The notes below the pieces were generated by a model. It did not search any database, had not been told where the DNA came from, and worked only from the letters and a program-made list of their open reading frames with translations. A program made the translations under genes and the position numbers. Below are positions 1-5,988 of a stretch of 39,329 bases of DNA, in pieces. Source of the stretch: Pantanalinema sp. (GTDB taxonomy: Bacteria; Cyanobacteriota; Sericytochromatia; S15B-MN24; UBA4093); contig DATNQI010000099.1 in assembly GCA_036704125.1 (NCBI GenBank), positions 1-39,329 of the forward strand. The letters are read 5' to 3'. The stretch's first letter is position 1, and every line of letters begins with the position of its first letter.

Positions 1-2
1 TG

Positions 3-80
3 AAGCTGGAGGTACTCGAAGGCGGCACGGCGCTGTCCGAGGCGATGACGGCCCTGCCGTCGGCGGCTCGGGTGGCTTAA
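3..80 (+). CDS. C-terminal end of an unidentified gene (partial)
   Basis: An open frame enters from the left edge and ends in TAA after 25 readable codons. The peptide ends in LPSAARVA and uses GC-rich codons like the rest of the chromosome. I do not recognise the family. A diverged copy of the same tail, with the same stop position, occurs at 2875-2952, where the matching residues read EALTALASSDRVV. This supports a real coding origin for at least one of them. The start and nearly all of the protein lie outside the window, so no function is proposed. Confidence 0.4.
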   Translation, partial: KLEVLEGGTALSEAMTALPSAARVA

Positions 81-139
81 ACGGGAACCAGGAAAACCAT
101 GGCGACCGGATTTACACCACTAGCTGGGACTTGACCAAC
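6..139 (+). repeat. Diverged repeat, copy A
   Basis: This stretch aligns with 2875-3011 on the same strand. The match covers the end of a reading frame, for example GAGGCG-TGACGGCCCTG, and continues past both stop codons into ATGGC, TTACACCAC and a final ACTTGACCAAC (copy B: ACTCGACCAAC). Since similarity crosses the stop, the repeated unit is a DNA segment, not just a shared protein motif. It could be a gene end with its downstream region or the end of a degraded transposable element. Small gaps and many substitutions show that the duplication is old. Confidence 0.5.
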
Positions 140-209
140 CGATTTGCTGTCCACTCGGGAATTGAGGCAGCTCTTCCGGTCTTCCGTCTGAATTGGTGGG
201 TCAATAAAA

Positions 210-277
210 GTTGGGTATCCGACCAGCATACCCAGTCTTACAGGAGAAAAGCTGGATACCTCACTTGAATACCCAAC
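210..277. promoter_or_regulatory. Cluster of GGGTAT/ATACCC half-sites upstream of fic
   Basis: Four related half-sites lie within 68 bp: TGGGTAT at 212-218, ATACCCA at 228-234, GGATACC at 254-260 and ATACCCA at 269-275. The first two form an inverted repeat with a 9-bp spacer. GTTGGGTAT at 210-218 is also the exact complement of ATACCCAAC at 269-277. The cluster ends about 60 bp before the Fic start codon, where operators normally lie. Inference: binding sites for a regulator, most simply the Fic protein's own C-terminal winged helix. No clear -35/-10 pair was found with it. Confidence 0.45.
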
Positions 278-338
278 CTTTCTAAGGTAGGGTGGGGTAA
301 ATGGCTAAGACAGCCAACCTTTCTTCGTGGGGGCAGCC

Positions 339-1571
339 ATGCCAATTTTAGCTAAACGACGCTGGGAGCCGGACCTCTCATTTGCCAGGAATCGAGCAGA
401 TTCCAGAAGCTTCGATTACGAAGCCTACATTCCTGATCCAATCGCATCCTGGACGTTCGACCTGCCCTTCAACTTGGCGGAGGAACTGGTCGCTACCAGC
501 ACAGCAGTTACCGAACTCCAAGGCCTCTCCACTTTCACGGGCTTGGAGTCCCTGAGTAGGCAGTTGCTCCGCGTTGAAAGCATAGGTTCCTCACGTATCG
601 AGGGGCTGATCCTATCCCAGCGCCGCCTGGCCAGAGCCATGCTGGATCCCGATGCCGAAACTGAAACGGCGCGAGCCGTAGCAGGCAACATCCATGCGAT
701 GGAGGCAGCGATACGTCTGGCATCCGATGGGCGCGAGATCCAAATCGATGACCTGCTGACCATTCATTCAAAACTGCTCGAAAGGACCCGAGACGCTGAA
801 ATAGCAGGGCGACTACGAGACAGGCAGAACTGGATAGGCGGCAGCGATTGGAGCCCACAGGACGCGGAATTCATTCCTCCACCCGAAACGGAAGTCGAGC
901 GCCTGCTAGAGGATCTTTGCATCTTCTTGCAGCGTGACGACATTCCCCCGATCATCCAGGCGGCGATCGCCCATGCACAATTCGAGACCATCCATCCTTT
1001 CATCGACGGCAACGGGCGGGTAGGACGCGCCCTGATCCACATCGTCCTTCGGCACCGTGGGGTGACACCAGCAGTCGTACCGCCAATCAGCCTCGTGCTC
1101 GCAACCAATGCTCAACGCTACATCGAAGGGCTGACGGCCTATCGGTCAGGTAACTTCCTGGATTGGTGCCTATTCTTCACTCGCGCCCTCTTCTCAGCAA
1201 CTGAACAAGCAAAACATCTCAATGAGCACCTTGCCGCCCTGCAAGATGAGTGGCGCCGTACACTCGGCCGTCCGCGTAGGCACTCTGCGGCCGAGCGGCT
1301 AATTCAAGCTTTGCCTGCCCAACCCGTGCTCGACTTCAGATCCGCAACCAGCCTCGTCGGAGGAAGCGAAGAAGCCGTAAGAAAAGCATTGAACGAACTG
1401 GAGGCGAATGGCGTATTAGCTTGCGTGACGGTAGGCAAAAAGAAAAACCGCATTTGGGAGGCTCGCGAACTACTGACGCTTGTTGACCACTTCGAGTGGC
1501 AGCTCGCCACGCCAACACGTTTAGGGGCTCCTCGACGGCCGTCACCACAAAGGCCAGAGGATCGGGGGTAA
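339..1571 (+). CDS. Fic-family protein adenylyltransferase with C-terminal winged helix
   Basis: Fic enzymes usually transfer AMP from ATP to a hydroxyl side chain of a target protein. The core motif HPFIDGNGRVGR begins at H219, the catalytic histidine, and all motif residues are intact. An N-terminal helix carries S84-S85-R86-I87-E88-G89, matching the (S/T)xxxE(G/N) autoinhibitory motif, so this is a class II, self-inhibited Fic that needs no separate antitoxin. No antitoxin gene is seen upstream. The order Fic-N domain, Fic core, then a winged helix at about 310-385 resembles Shewanella SoFic (known family, about 370 aa; 410 aa here). Start: ATG 339 follows a G-rich stretch; an in-frame GTG at 327 is possible. 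A/T-rich codons such as cta, ata and aga set the gene apart from its neighbours and suggest transfer. The target is unknown. Confidence 0.9.
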   Translation: MPILAKRRWEPDLSFARNRADSRSFDYEAYIPDPIASWTFDLPFNLAEELVATSTAVTELQGLSTFTGLESLSRQLLRVESIGSSRIEGLILSQRRLARAMLDPDAETETARAVAGNIHAMEAAIRLASDGREIQIDDLLTIHSKLLERTRDAEIAGRLRDRQNWIGGSDWSPQDAEFIPPPETEVERLLEDLCIFLQRDDIPPIIQAAIAHAQFETIHPFIDGNGRVGRALIHIVLRHRGVTPAVVPPISLVLATNAQRYIEGLTAYRSGNFLDWCLFFTRALFSATEQAKHLNEHLAALQDEWRRTLGRPRRHSAAERLIQALPAQPVLDFRSATSLVGGSEEAVRKALNELEANGVLACVTVGKKKNRIWEARELLTLVDHFEWQLATPTRLGAPRRPSPQRPEDRG

Positions 1572-1607
1572 AAAGCGCCTGGATCGAAATCGCACAGGTC
1601 TATTTTT

Positions 1608-1627
1608 CTGCGAAACTCCTGCGAAAC
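1608..1627 (+). repeat. Tandem CTGCGAAAC direct repeats (possible integrase arm sites)
   Basis: CTGCGAAAC occurs at 1608-1616 and again at 1619-1627, two bases apart. A related inverted form, TTTCGCAAG, follows near 1651. The pair lies between the Fic stop and the tRNA remnant, about 150 bp from the putative attachment core. Tyrosine integrases bind short direct repeats (arm-type sites) at such distances from the core, so this is a reasonable guess. No integrase gene is in the window to test it against. Confidence 0.3.
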
Positions 1628-1771
1628 AACTCGCCAAATCTGACCCAATTTCGCAAGATCTCAGAAAACATCAATAAGGCCCAGGACCCTCTCGCAGAGC
1701 GCCTCTTGACACTTCAGCTCAACTCACCTAAACTGACCAAAAGTAGCCTTTCAGTCCGTCCCAAGGAGAAT

Positions 1772-1801
1772 GTCGGGAGTTCGAGTCTCTCCGGGGGCGC
1801 A
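1772..1801 (+). other. tRNA 3'-end remnant, attR-like
   Basis: The sequence reads as the last third of a tRNA: GTC, T-stem GGGAG (1775-1779), loop TTCGAGT, complementary T-stem CTCTC (1787-1791), acceptor strand CGGGGGC (1792-1798), discriminator G, then CA. It resembles arginine-type tRNA ends. The matching 5' strand (GCCCCCG), D-arm and anticodon arm are absent in the preceding 150 bp, so it is not a working gene. Elements that integrate at tRNA 3' ends leave exactly such a fragment at the far border, which would put the element to the left, with the intact tRNA beyond the window. Confidence 0.5.
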
Positions 1802-1807
1802 AAGCTC

Positions 1808-1857
1808 AAACTCAGGCCAGAAGCTGATTCTGGCCTGAGTTTCTTTTTGCCTTTTTT
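1808..1857 (+). terminator. Strong rho-independent terminator after the tRNA remnant
   Basis: A perfect 15-bp stem (1808-1822 with 1828-1842, core CTCAGGCCAGAA) has a GCTGA loop and is followed by two T-rich runs up to 1857. It lies 7 bp after the tRNA remnant, where a tRNA gene's own terminator would be. This suggests it belonged to the original tRNA locus. Confidence 0.9.
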
Positions 1858-2114
1858 CGCCCGATCGGCCCTCTTGCTCAACTCCCGATCAACAACTCAG
1901 CCGAACGGCCCTCCACCATGCTCACGTTCACCGCTTGGCGGCCCTCCCTCCGTAGAGCAAGCCTTGCAGGCCGCTCGCCACTTCCCCCTGCAAGCCCGGA
2001 AGGACTTGAGAGTACGCGTCCAGACCATAGCAACTTCGCCCCCATTGCCTCGCATGCGAGGAGCCTTGAAAGCAGGGATGCAACCTTATTCAGGAGGTAA
2101 TTCCCTACCAACCG
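1858..2114. other. Non-coding gap, no feature recognised
   Basis: Between the terminator and the stop codon of the DUF554 gene I see no convincing reading frame, RNA fold or promoter. An AGGAGG at 2091-2096 is followed only by a 13-codon frame. Together with 1572-1771 this makes a gap of about 540 bp, unusual in an otherwise tightly packed window and consistent with an element border. Confidence 0.5.
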
Positions 2115-2792
2115 CTAATGCGCGAAAGCCGCGAACAGAGGCACCAGAAAGAGGGGTAACAGCAAGGCGGGTAAGAAGCTCGCGATTGGCATCCTCTTGA
2201 TGTCCAGCAGTTGAACCGCCAAGGCAAGCAAGATCAAGCCACCGGTCGCCGAAACCTCGGCCACCACCTGCGGGGTGAGAAACGGCTGGACCAGACCCGC
2301 CGAGAGCGTCAGGCCACCTTGGACAAGCAAGATGGTGACGGCCGAGAGGCCTACCCCCCATCCGAACGTCGAAGCAAACGCGATGGCGGCCACACCGTCC
2401 AGTGCCGACTTCAAGGCAAAGATCTTGAAGGTTCCTTTCAATCCCTCTTCGAGGGCCCCGAGCACGGTCATGGCCCCTACGCAGAACAGCAGGCTGGTCG
2501 CGATGAAGCCCTCGGTGAATTGCCCCTTTCCACCGGAGAGGCGCTGCCCAAGGGCATTTAACCGTTCTTCGAGCTTCAAGGCCTCGCCGATCAGGCCACC
2601 GATGAGCAGTGAGAGCATTGGGATCAATAGCTGCTCGGTCTTGAGAGCCATCTGTACTCCGAGCAATCCGTCGACGAGTCCAAGGGCCATGAAGGCCGTC
2701 GTTTTCATGCGCTCGGTGATGCGAGCGCCAATCAGCACACCGAGTCCGGTCCCCAGGGTGACCGTTGTCATGTTCAGCAGAGTCCCCCTCAA
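2115..2792 (-). CDS. DUF554 family integral membrane protein
   Basis: This 225-residue hydrophobic protein has about six or seven membrane segments and the family's typical opening: a short polar start, GTLLN, then a glycine-rich first helix GTGLGVLIG. A conserved-looking central part reads GLIGEALKLEERLNALG, followed by FIATSLLFCVGAMTVLGALEEG. The family (PF04474, YdfK/YqgA-like) is widespread, and I know no established function; transport is often assumed. The chosen start is TTG at 2792, because MRGTLLN fits the family and AAGGTAAGG lies just upstream. The ATG seven codons later would delete that segment. The gene stands alone between the tRNA remnant and repeat copy B. Confidence 0.85.
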   Translation of the reverse strand: MRGTLLNMTTVTLGTGLGVLIGARITERMKTTAFMALGLVDGLLGVQMALKTEQLLIPMLSLLIGGLIGEALKLEERLNALGQRLSGGKGQFTEGFIATSLLFCVGAMTVLGALEEGLKGTFKIFALKSALDGVAAIAFASTFGWGVGLSAVTILLVQGGLTLSAGLVQPFLTPQVVAEVSATGGLILLALAVQLLDIKRMPIASFLPALLLPLFLVPLFAAFAH

Positions 2793-2874
2793 AGCCTTAC
2801 CTTTCTTGCGCCAAGTCGCGTCCAGCCTTCACTCTATAGCGTTCTCGGATTTCGTAAAAGCGGGCCCGTCAAAC

Positions 2875-2952
2875 CTCGACGTGATCGACGGGGCGGGAAC
2901 GACGCTACCCGAGGCGCTGACGGCCCTGGCATCGTCAGATCGGGTGGTCTAA
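2875..2952 (+). pseudogene. Second copy of the unidentified C-terminal tail
   Basis: A 25-codon coding-like tail ending in TAA matches the partial gene at 3-80 residue by residue, with conservative changes (E/D, L/I, R-V-A versus R-V-V). Upstream, the same frame stays open only as the complement of the DUF554 gene and its leader, with no start or body of a separate gene. I therefore read it as an isolated 3' fragment of a duplicated gene, not an intact one. Confidence 0.35.
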
Positions 2953-3011
2953 CACAGAGGTGAGGAATGGCCGGCGGTCGGAAATATACCACAATAATGG
3001 ACTCGACCAAC
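2875..3011 (+). repeat. Diverged repeat, copy B
   Basis: This is the partner of 6-139. Similarity runs from the CTCGACGT coding part, across the stop codon, to ACTCGACCAAC. The two copies are in the same orientation, about 2.87 kb apart, and enclose the Fic gene, the tRNA remnant and the DUF554 gene. Past 3011 the sequence no longer matches. Confidence 0.5.
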
Positions 3012-3076
3012 TTTGGGTTCTGCCTCAGCGGCGGGTCGAGAGACTTGCTGCGGGGGGGCCACTGAATATCGTGCGA

Positions 3077-4135
3077 TCAGTCCATTCGCGCGGGGGACGC
3101 CGCCAGTACCTTCTCGCGCATGAACTGCACGAACTTGTCGGCTTCCTCGTAATGAGGGACGTGAGCGGAGTTTTCAAAGACCACCAATTCCTTGCGCGGG
3201 GCATGGAGGGCCTGGAAATAGGACTCGACGTGCGAGAGTGGAATGTTCCAGTCGTGGCGTCCGGACACGAAGAAGACCGGCATCTTCAGCTCTGGGACCG
3301 AGCGGGTCAAGTCGACCTGCATGGCCTCGGGCCACACGGTCTCCATGCTGAACATCAGCCCCTTCATGAAGTTCCACTTCTCCAGGAGCGAGTACTCACC
3401 CGACCAGAGCAGGGCATCCAGCATCAACCCCATGTTGTCCCGGCCGTAGAGGATCCCGCCCGACCTGAGGAGCCAGCTCTTCTGCGTACCGACCTTGTCC
3501 ATTGCCTTGGGCCCCGTGAAGGGCGGAGGCCCGATCTCTTCGAGCTCTCGGATGGCGTCCTTGTTTTCGGTCCGCTTCGCCCAGTCGAGCACCAGATGAT
3601 ACGAGGCGCGCTCGCGCGCGATGCCGTCCGTCCACTGCGAGACGCCGACGTACGCGTGCACGAGCTCCGGATAGCGCTGGGCGAGGAGCGTGCCTGTGAT
3701 GGTGCCCCAGGAGTTGGCGACCAGATAAACCTTGGGGGTGTTGAAACGCTCCCTCAGCTTCAGGACCAGCTCGTGCGCATCGGCGACGAACTGCTCCTGG
3801 GTCATGCTCTCTCGGGGGATCCGGTCGGAATAGGACTTGCCCGCGCCGCGCTGGTCATAGGTCACGACGACGAAGTCGTCCTCCAGGGGCGCGAAGTAGC
3901 GCCTGACCGCGCTCATCTCGGCCCCGCCGGGTCCGCCGTGAATGAACAGCATCACGGGCTTCGAGGTATCCTTGCCGCGGAGCAACACCCACTGCTTGAC
4001 CCCACCTAGCCTCGTCTCCTCGAGCGAGGCGATGCTCTCGGGGAGCGGTGCCGTGTTCCGGTACTGCGAGGTATGGGCACAGCCGCTCAGGATGGCGAGC
4101 AGGGGCAGCATGGCGACGATGCGTTTCACGTTCAC
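3077..4135 (-). CDS. Lipoprotein alpha/beta hydrolase, proline iminopeptidase-like
   Basis: The 352-residue protein starts with a lipoprotein signal: K4-R5, a hydrophobic core and lipobox LSGC with the lipidated Cys at 19, so it should be anchored in a membrane facing the periplasm. The S33-type hydrolase fold is shown by HGGPGG (66-71, oxyanion hole), YDQRGAGKS (93-101), the nucleophile S142, D295 (GRHDWN) and H325 (SAHVPH). The nucleophile elbow reads A-N-S-W-G, not the usual G-x-S-x-G; the first position is the more tolerant one. Family relatives cleave N-terminal proline peptides or hydrolyse small esters or amides; the substrate here cannot be told. The gene appears monocistronic. Confidence 0.85.
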   Translation of the reverse strand: MNVKRIVAMLPLLAILSGCAHTSQYRNTAPLPESIASLEETRLGGVKQWVLLRGKDTSKPVMLFIHGGPGGAEMSAVRRYFAPLEDDFVVVTYDQRGAGKSYSDRIPRESMTQEQFVADAHELVLKLRERFNTPKVYLVANSWGTITGTLLAQRYPELVHAYVGVSQWTDGIARERASYHLVLDWAKRTENKDAIRELEEIGPPPFTGPKAMDKVGTQKSWLLRSGGILYGRDNMGLMLDALLWSGEYSLLEKWNFMKGLMFSMETVWPEAMQVDLTRSVPELKMPVFFVSGRHDWNIPLSHVESYFQALHAPRKELVVFENSAHVPHYEEADKFVQFMREKVLAASPARMD

Positions 4136-4590
4136 TTCTTCTTCCCTTCGGTCTAGCCTCGAAGCGCCTCGCGCTGGACGGACACGGGGGTCAGCCCCAT
4201 GTCCCGCACCAGTGACAGCACGCGAATGCGATAGGCCACAGGAGCGTCCATGGCACCTGTGTTGCGCTCGGTTGAGGATGTGCCAACCCTACCCGAGGGC
4301 CAGGGCGTAGCGCATCCTACTAAAGTCGTATTTCGAGGGAGTAGCGATGCTCAGAGGAAGCCCATGGCACGGGCGCGAGCGTCGCAGTCGTGACCGAGAA
4401 AGCCTGCAGTAGAGTACGGCCTGCCGCCAAGGCATCGGCCGCGACCTGCTCGAGGATCGCAAGGCCGGTGGTGGGGTGCCCAAGCGCTAGTTTTCGGGGG
4501 GCAGGTCACGGGCATATAAAATCTAACGCCTGAGTGATCCTGACCGGGGGTCAGGTCAATCGGCTACGATGCGGCAGAGAGGAACCAGCA
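4136..4590. other. Gene-poor scar with small frame remnants
   Basis: This 455-bp stretch lacks a convincing gene. A 32-codon frame at 4153-4251 (minus) has gene-like composition (ends VSVQREALRG). A short plus-strand frame ends at about 4490 with GGGVPKR followed by TAG, like a protein C-terminus. Both lack recognisable bodies. A candidate -10 box TATAAA lies at 4515-4520, about 70 bp before the next gene's GTG start, with only a weak -35. The stretch looks like eroded coding or mobile DNA plus the leader of the ATP-grasp gene. Confidence 0.4.
4539..4555. repeat. CCTGACC/GGTCAGG hairpin in the ATP-grasp leader
   Basis: CCTGACC and GGTCAGG form a perfect 7-bp stem around GGG, followed by TCAAT. 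The GGGGGTCAGGTC core resembles REP-type ends of IS200-like (RAYT) elements as I remember them, so it may be a mobile-element remnant. It would form a hairpin in the 5' leader of the downstream gene. Confidence 0.35.
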
Positions 4591-5856
4591 GTGCCCAAAA
4601 AAGCAAAGACAACCCCGACTCCGGCCCCGGCAACCCAGGCTCTCGAGCCGCCCAAGGTGGAAAAGCCTCTGCGCTTCTTGTGCATCGCAGGGATGGTTTC
4701 CGGTCGCCCTTTCATGAAGCAGGCCGCTGCCATGGGGCACAAGGTGATCGTCCTCACGAGCGAGAAAGGCCTCAAGCAGGATTGGCCGCGCGAGATCCTC
4801 GAGGATGTCATCGCCGTCAAGAACTTCGATGACGAGACCGAGGTCAAGAACACCATCAGTTACATCTCCCAGCGTCGCAAGATCGACCGCATCGTCCCGA
4901 TGGGTGACTGGGAAGTGGAAATGAGCTGCTTCCTGCGGGAGCACATGCGCCTGCCCGGCATGGGCGAAAGCACCATGCGCTATTTCCGGGACAAGCTCGC
5001 CATGCGCATGAAGGCCCAGGAGGACGGCATCGCGGTCCCTGAGTTCGTTCACATCCTCAACCACGACGATGTCCACGACTACATGCAGCGCGTGCCGGCG
5101 CCCTGGATCATCAAGCCGCGTCTCGCGGCGGCTTCCATGGGCATCAAGGTGCTGCGCAATGACCAGGAGGTCTGGAAGAAGATCATGGAGCTGGGCGACA
5201 AGCAGTCCGGCTACTTGCTCGAAAAGTACACCCCCGGGGATGTCTATCACGTGGATTCGGTCGTCTCGGAGCGCGAGGTGCTCTTTGGATCCGTCTCCAA
5301 GTACGGCACCCCGATGCTCGACCTCAACGTGAAGGGCGGGGTGTTCACGACCCGGCTCATCGATCGCAAGAGCCCGGACTGGAAGGCCCTGCAGGAGCTC
5401 AACAAGGAAGTCATCACGAGCCTCGGCCTGGTGCGCGGGGTCACGCACATCGAGTACATCAAGAGCAAGGAAGACGGGAAGTTCTACTTCCTGGAAGCGG
5501 CCGCCCGCGTCGGAGCCGCCAAGATCCCCGATGTGGCGTGGACGGCCACGGACATTTGCCTGTGGTTCGAGTGGGCCAAGATCGAGACCTTCGGTCCCAA
5601 GTACCAGCTGGCGCCCTTCCATGAAGGTTATGCCGGCGCCATCATTTGCCTGGCGAAGGAGCAGTGGCCGGATCTCAGTTCCTTCGACGCCCCGGAGGTG
5701 ACGTGGCGTCAGAAGAAGGAATGGCACGCCGGGGTCATCGTCCGATCGGACGATCCGGACCGGGTGGAGGAGCTGGTCAATGAGTATGCCCGACGCTTCG
5801 CTCAGGAGCTGATGGCTCACGCGCCGGCCAAGGAGCACCAGGACGCGACGGTTTAG
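4591..5856 (+). CDS. ATP-grasp domain protein of unknown substrate
   Basis: The 421-residue product has a PreATP-grasp-like Rossmann part at about 30-120 and an ATP-grasp fold at about 130-345. Signs are the FRDKLAMR helix, WIIKPR with the ATP-binding lysine, a hydrophobic-acidic hinge (YLLEKYTPGD) and FLEAAARVG near the metal-binding end. ATP-grasp enzymes join a carboxylate to an amine or thiol through an acyl phosphate. Which substrates are used here cannot be read. Start: GTG 4591 has AGAGAGGA 8 bases upstream; a longer frame from 4534 would translate through the leader hairpin and lacks a ribosome site. Residues 2-30 are Pro/Lys/Thr-rich and probably disordered. It stands alone, with its own terminator. 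Confidence 0.8.
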   Translation: MPKKAKTTPTPAPATQALEPPKVEKPLRFLCIAGMVSGRPFMKQAAAMGHKVIVLTSEKGLKQDWPREILEDVIAVKNFDDETEVKNTISYISQRRKIDRIVPMGDWEVEMSCFLREHMRLPGMGESTMRYFRDKLAMRMKAQEDGIAVPEFVHILNHDDVHDYMQRVPAPWIIKPRLAAASMGIKVLRNDQEVWKKIMELGDKQSGYLLEKYTPGDVYHVDSVVSEREVLFGSVSKYGTPMLDLNVKGGVFTTRLIDRKSPDWKALQELNKEVITSLGLVRGVTHIEYIKSKEDGKFYFLEAAARVGAAKIPDVAWTATDICLWFEWAKIETFGPKYQLAPFHEGYAGAIICLAKEQWPDLSSFDAPEVTWRQKKEWHAGVIVRSDDPDRVEELVNEYARRFAQELMAHAPAKEHQDATV

Positions 5857-5870
5857 CGCCGCGAGATTGG

Positions 5871-5904
5871 CGGGTCCCGCGAAGTTCGCGGGACCCGTTG
5901 TTGT
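5871..5904 (+). terminator. Terminator of the ATP-grasp gene
   Basis: CGGGTCCCGCG (5871-5881) pairs with CGCGGGACCCG (5887-5897) around AAGTT, followed by TTGTTGT. It lies 14 bp after the stop codon. Confidence 0.85.
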
Positions 5905-5933
5905 GCCCCCATCAGGGAGGAGCGCTTGATCAG

Positions 5934-5972
5934 CCGAAGACCCGCCGGAGCCTGGCTCCGGCGGGTCTTCGG
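5934..5972 (-). terminator. Long perfect hairpin after acnB
   Basis: A 19-bp perfect inverted repeat (5934-5952 with 5954-5972, GAAGACCCGCCGGAG core) lies 16 bp beyond the acnB stop. It has no T-run on either side, so it may work as a rho-independent terminator with a weak U-tract or as a 3'-end stabiliser. It separates the convergent ATP-grasp and acnB genes. Confidence 0.75.
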
Positions 5973-5988
5973 TCGTGGGGTGGGTGGG

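Noticed and set aside
1772-1801. Complete tRNA gene
   Set aside because: Only the T-arm and 3' acceptor strand can be built. No complementary GCCCCCG strand, D-arm or anticodon arm is found upstream, so I call it a remnant.
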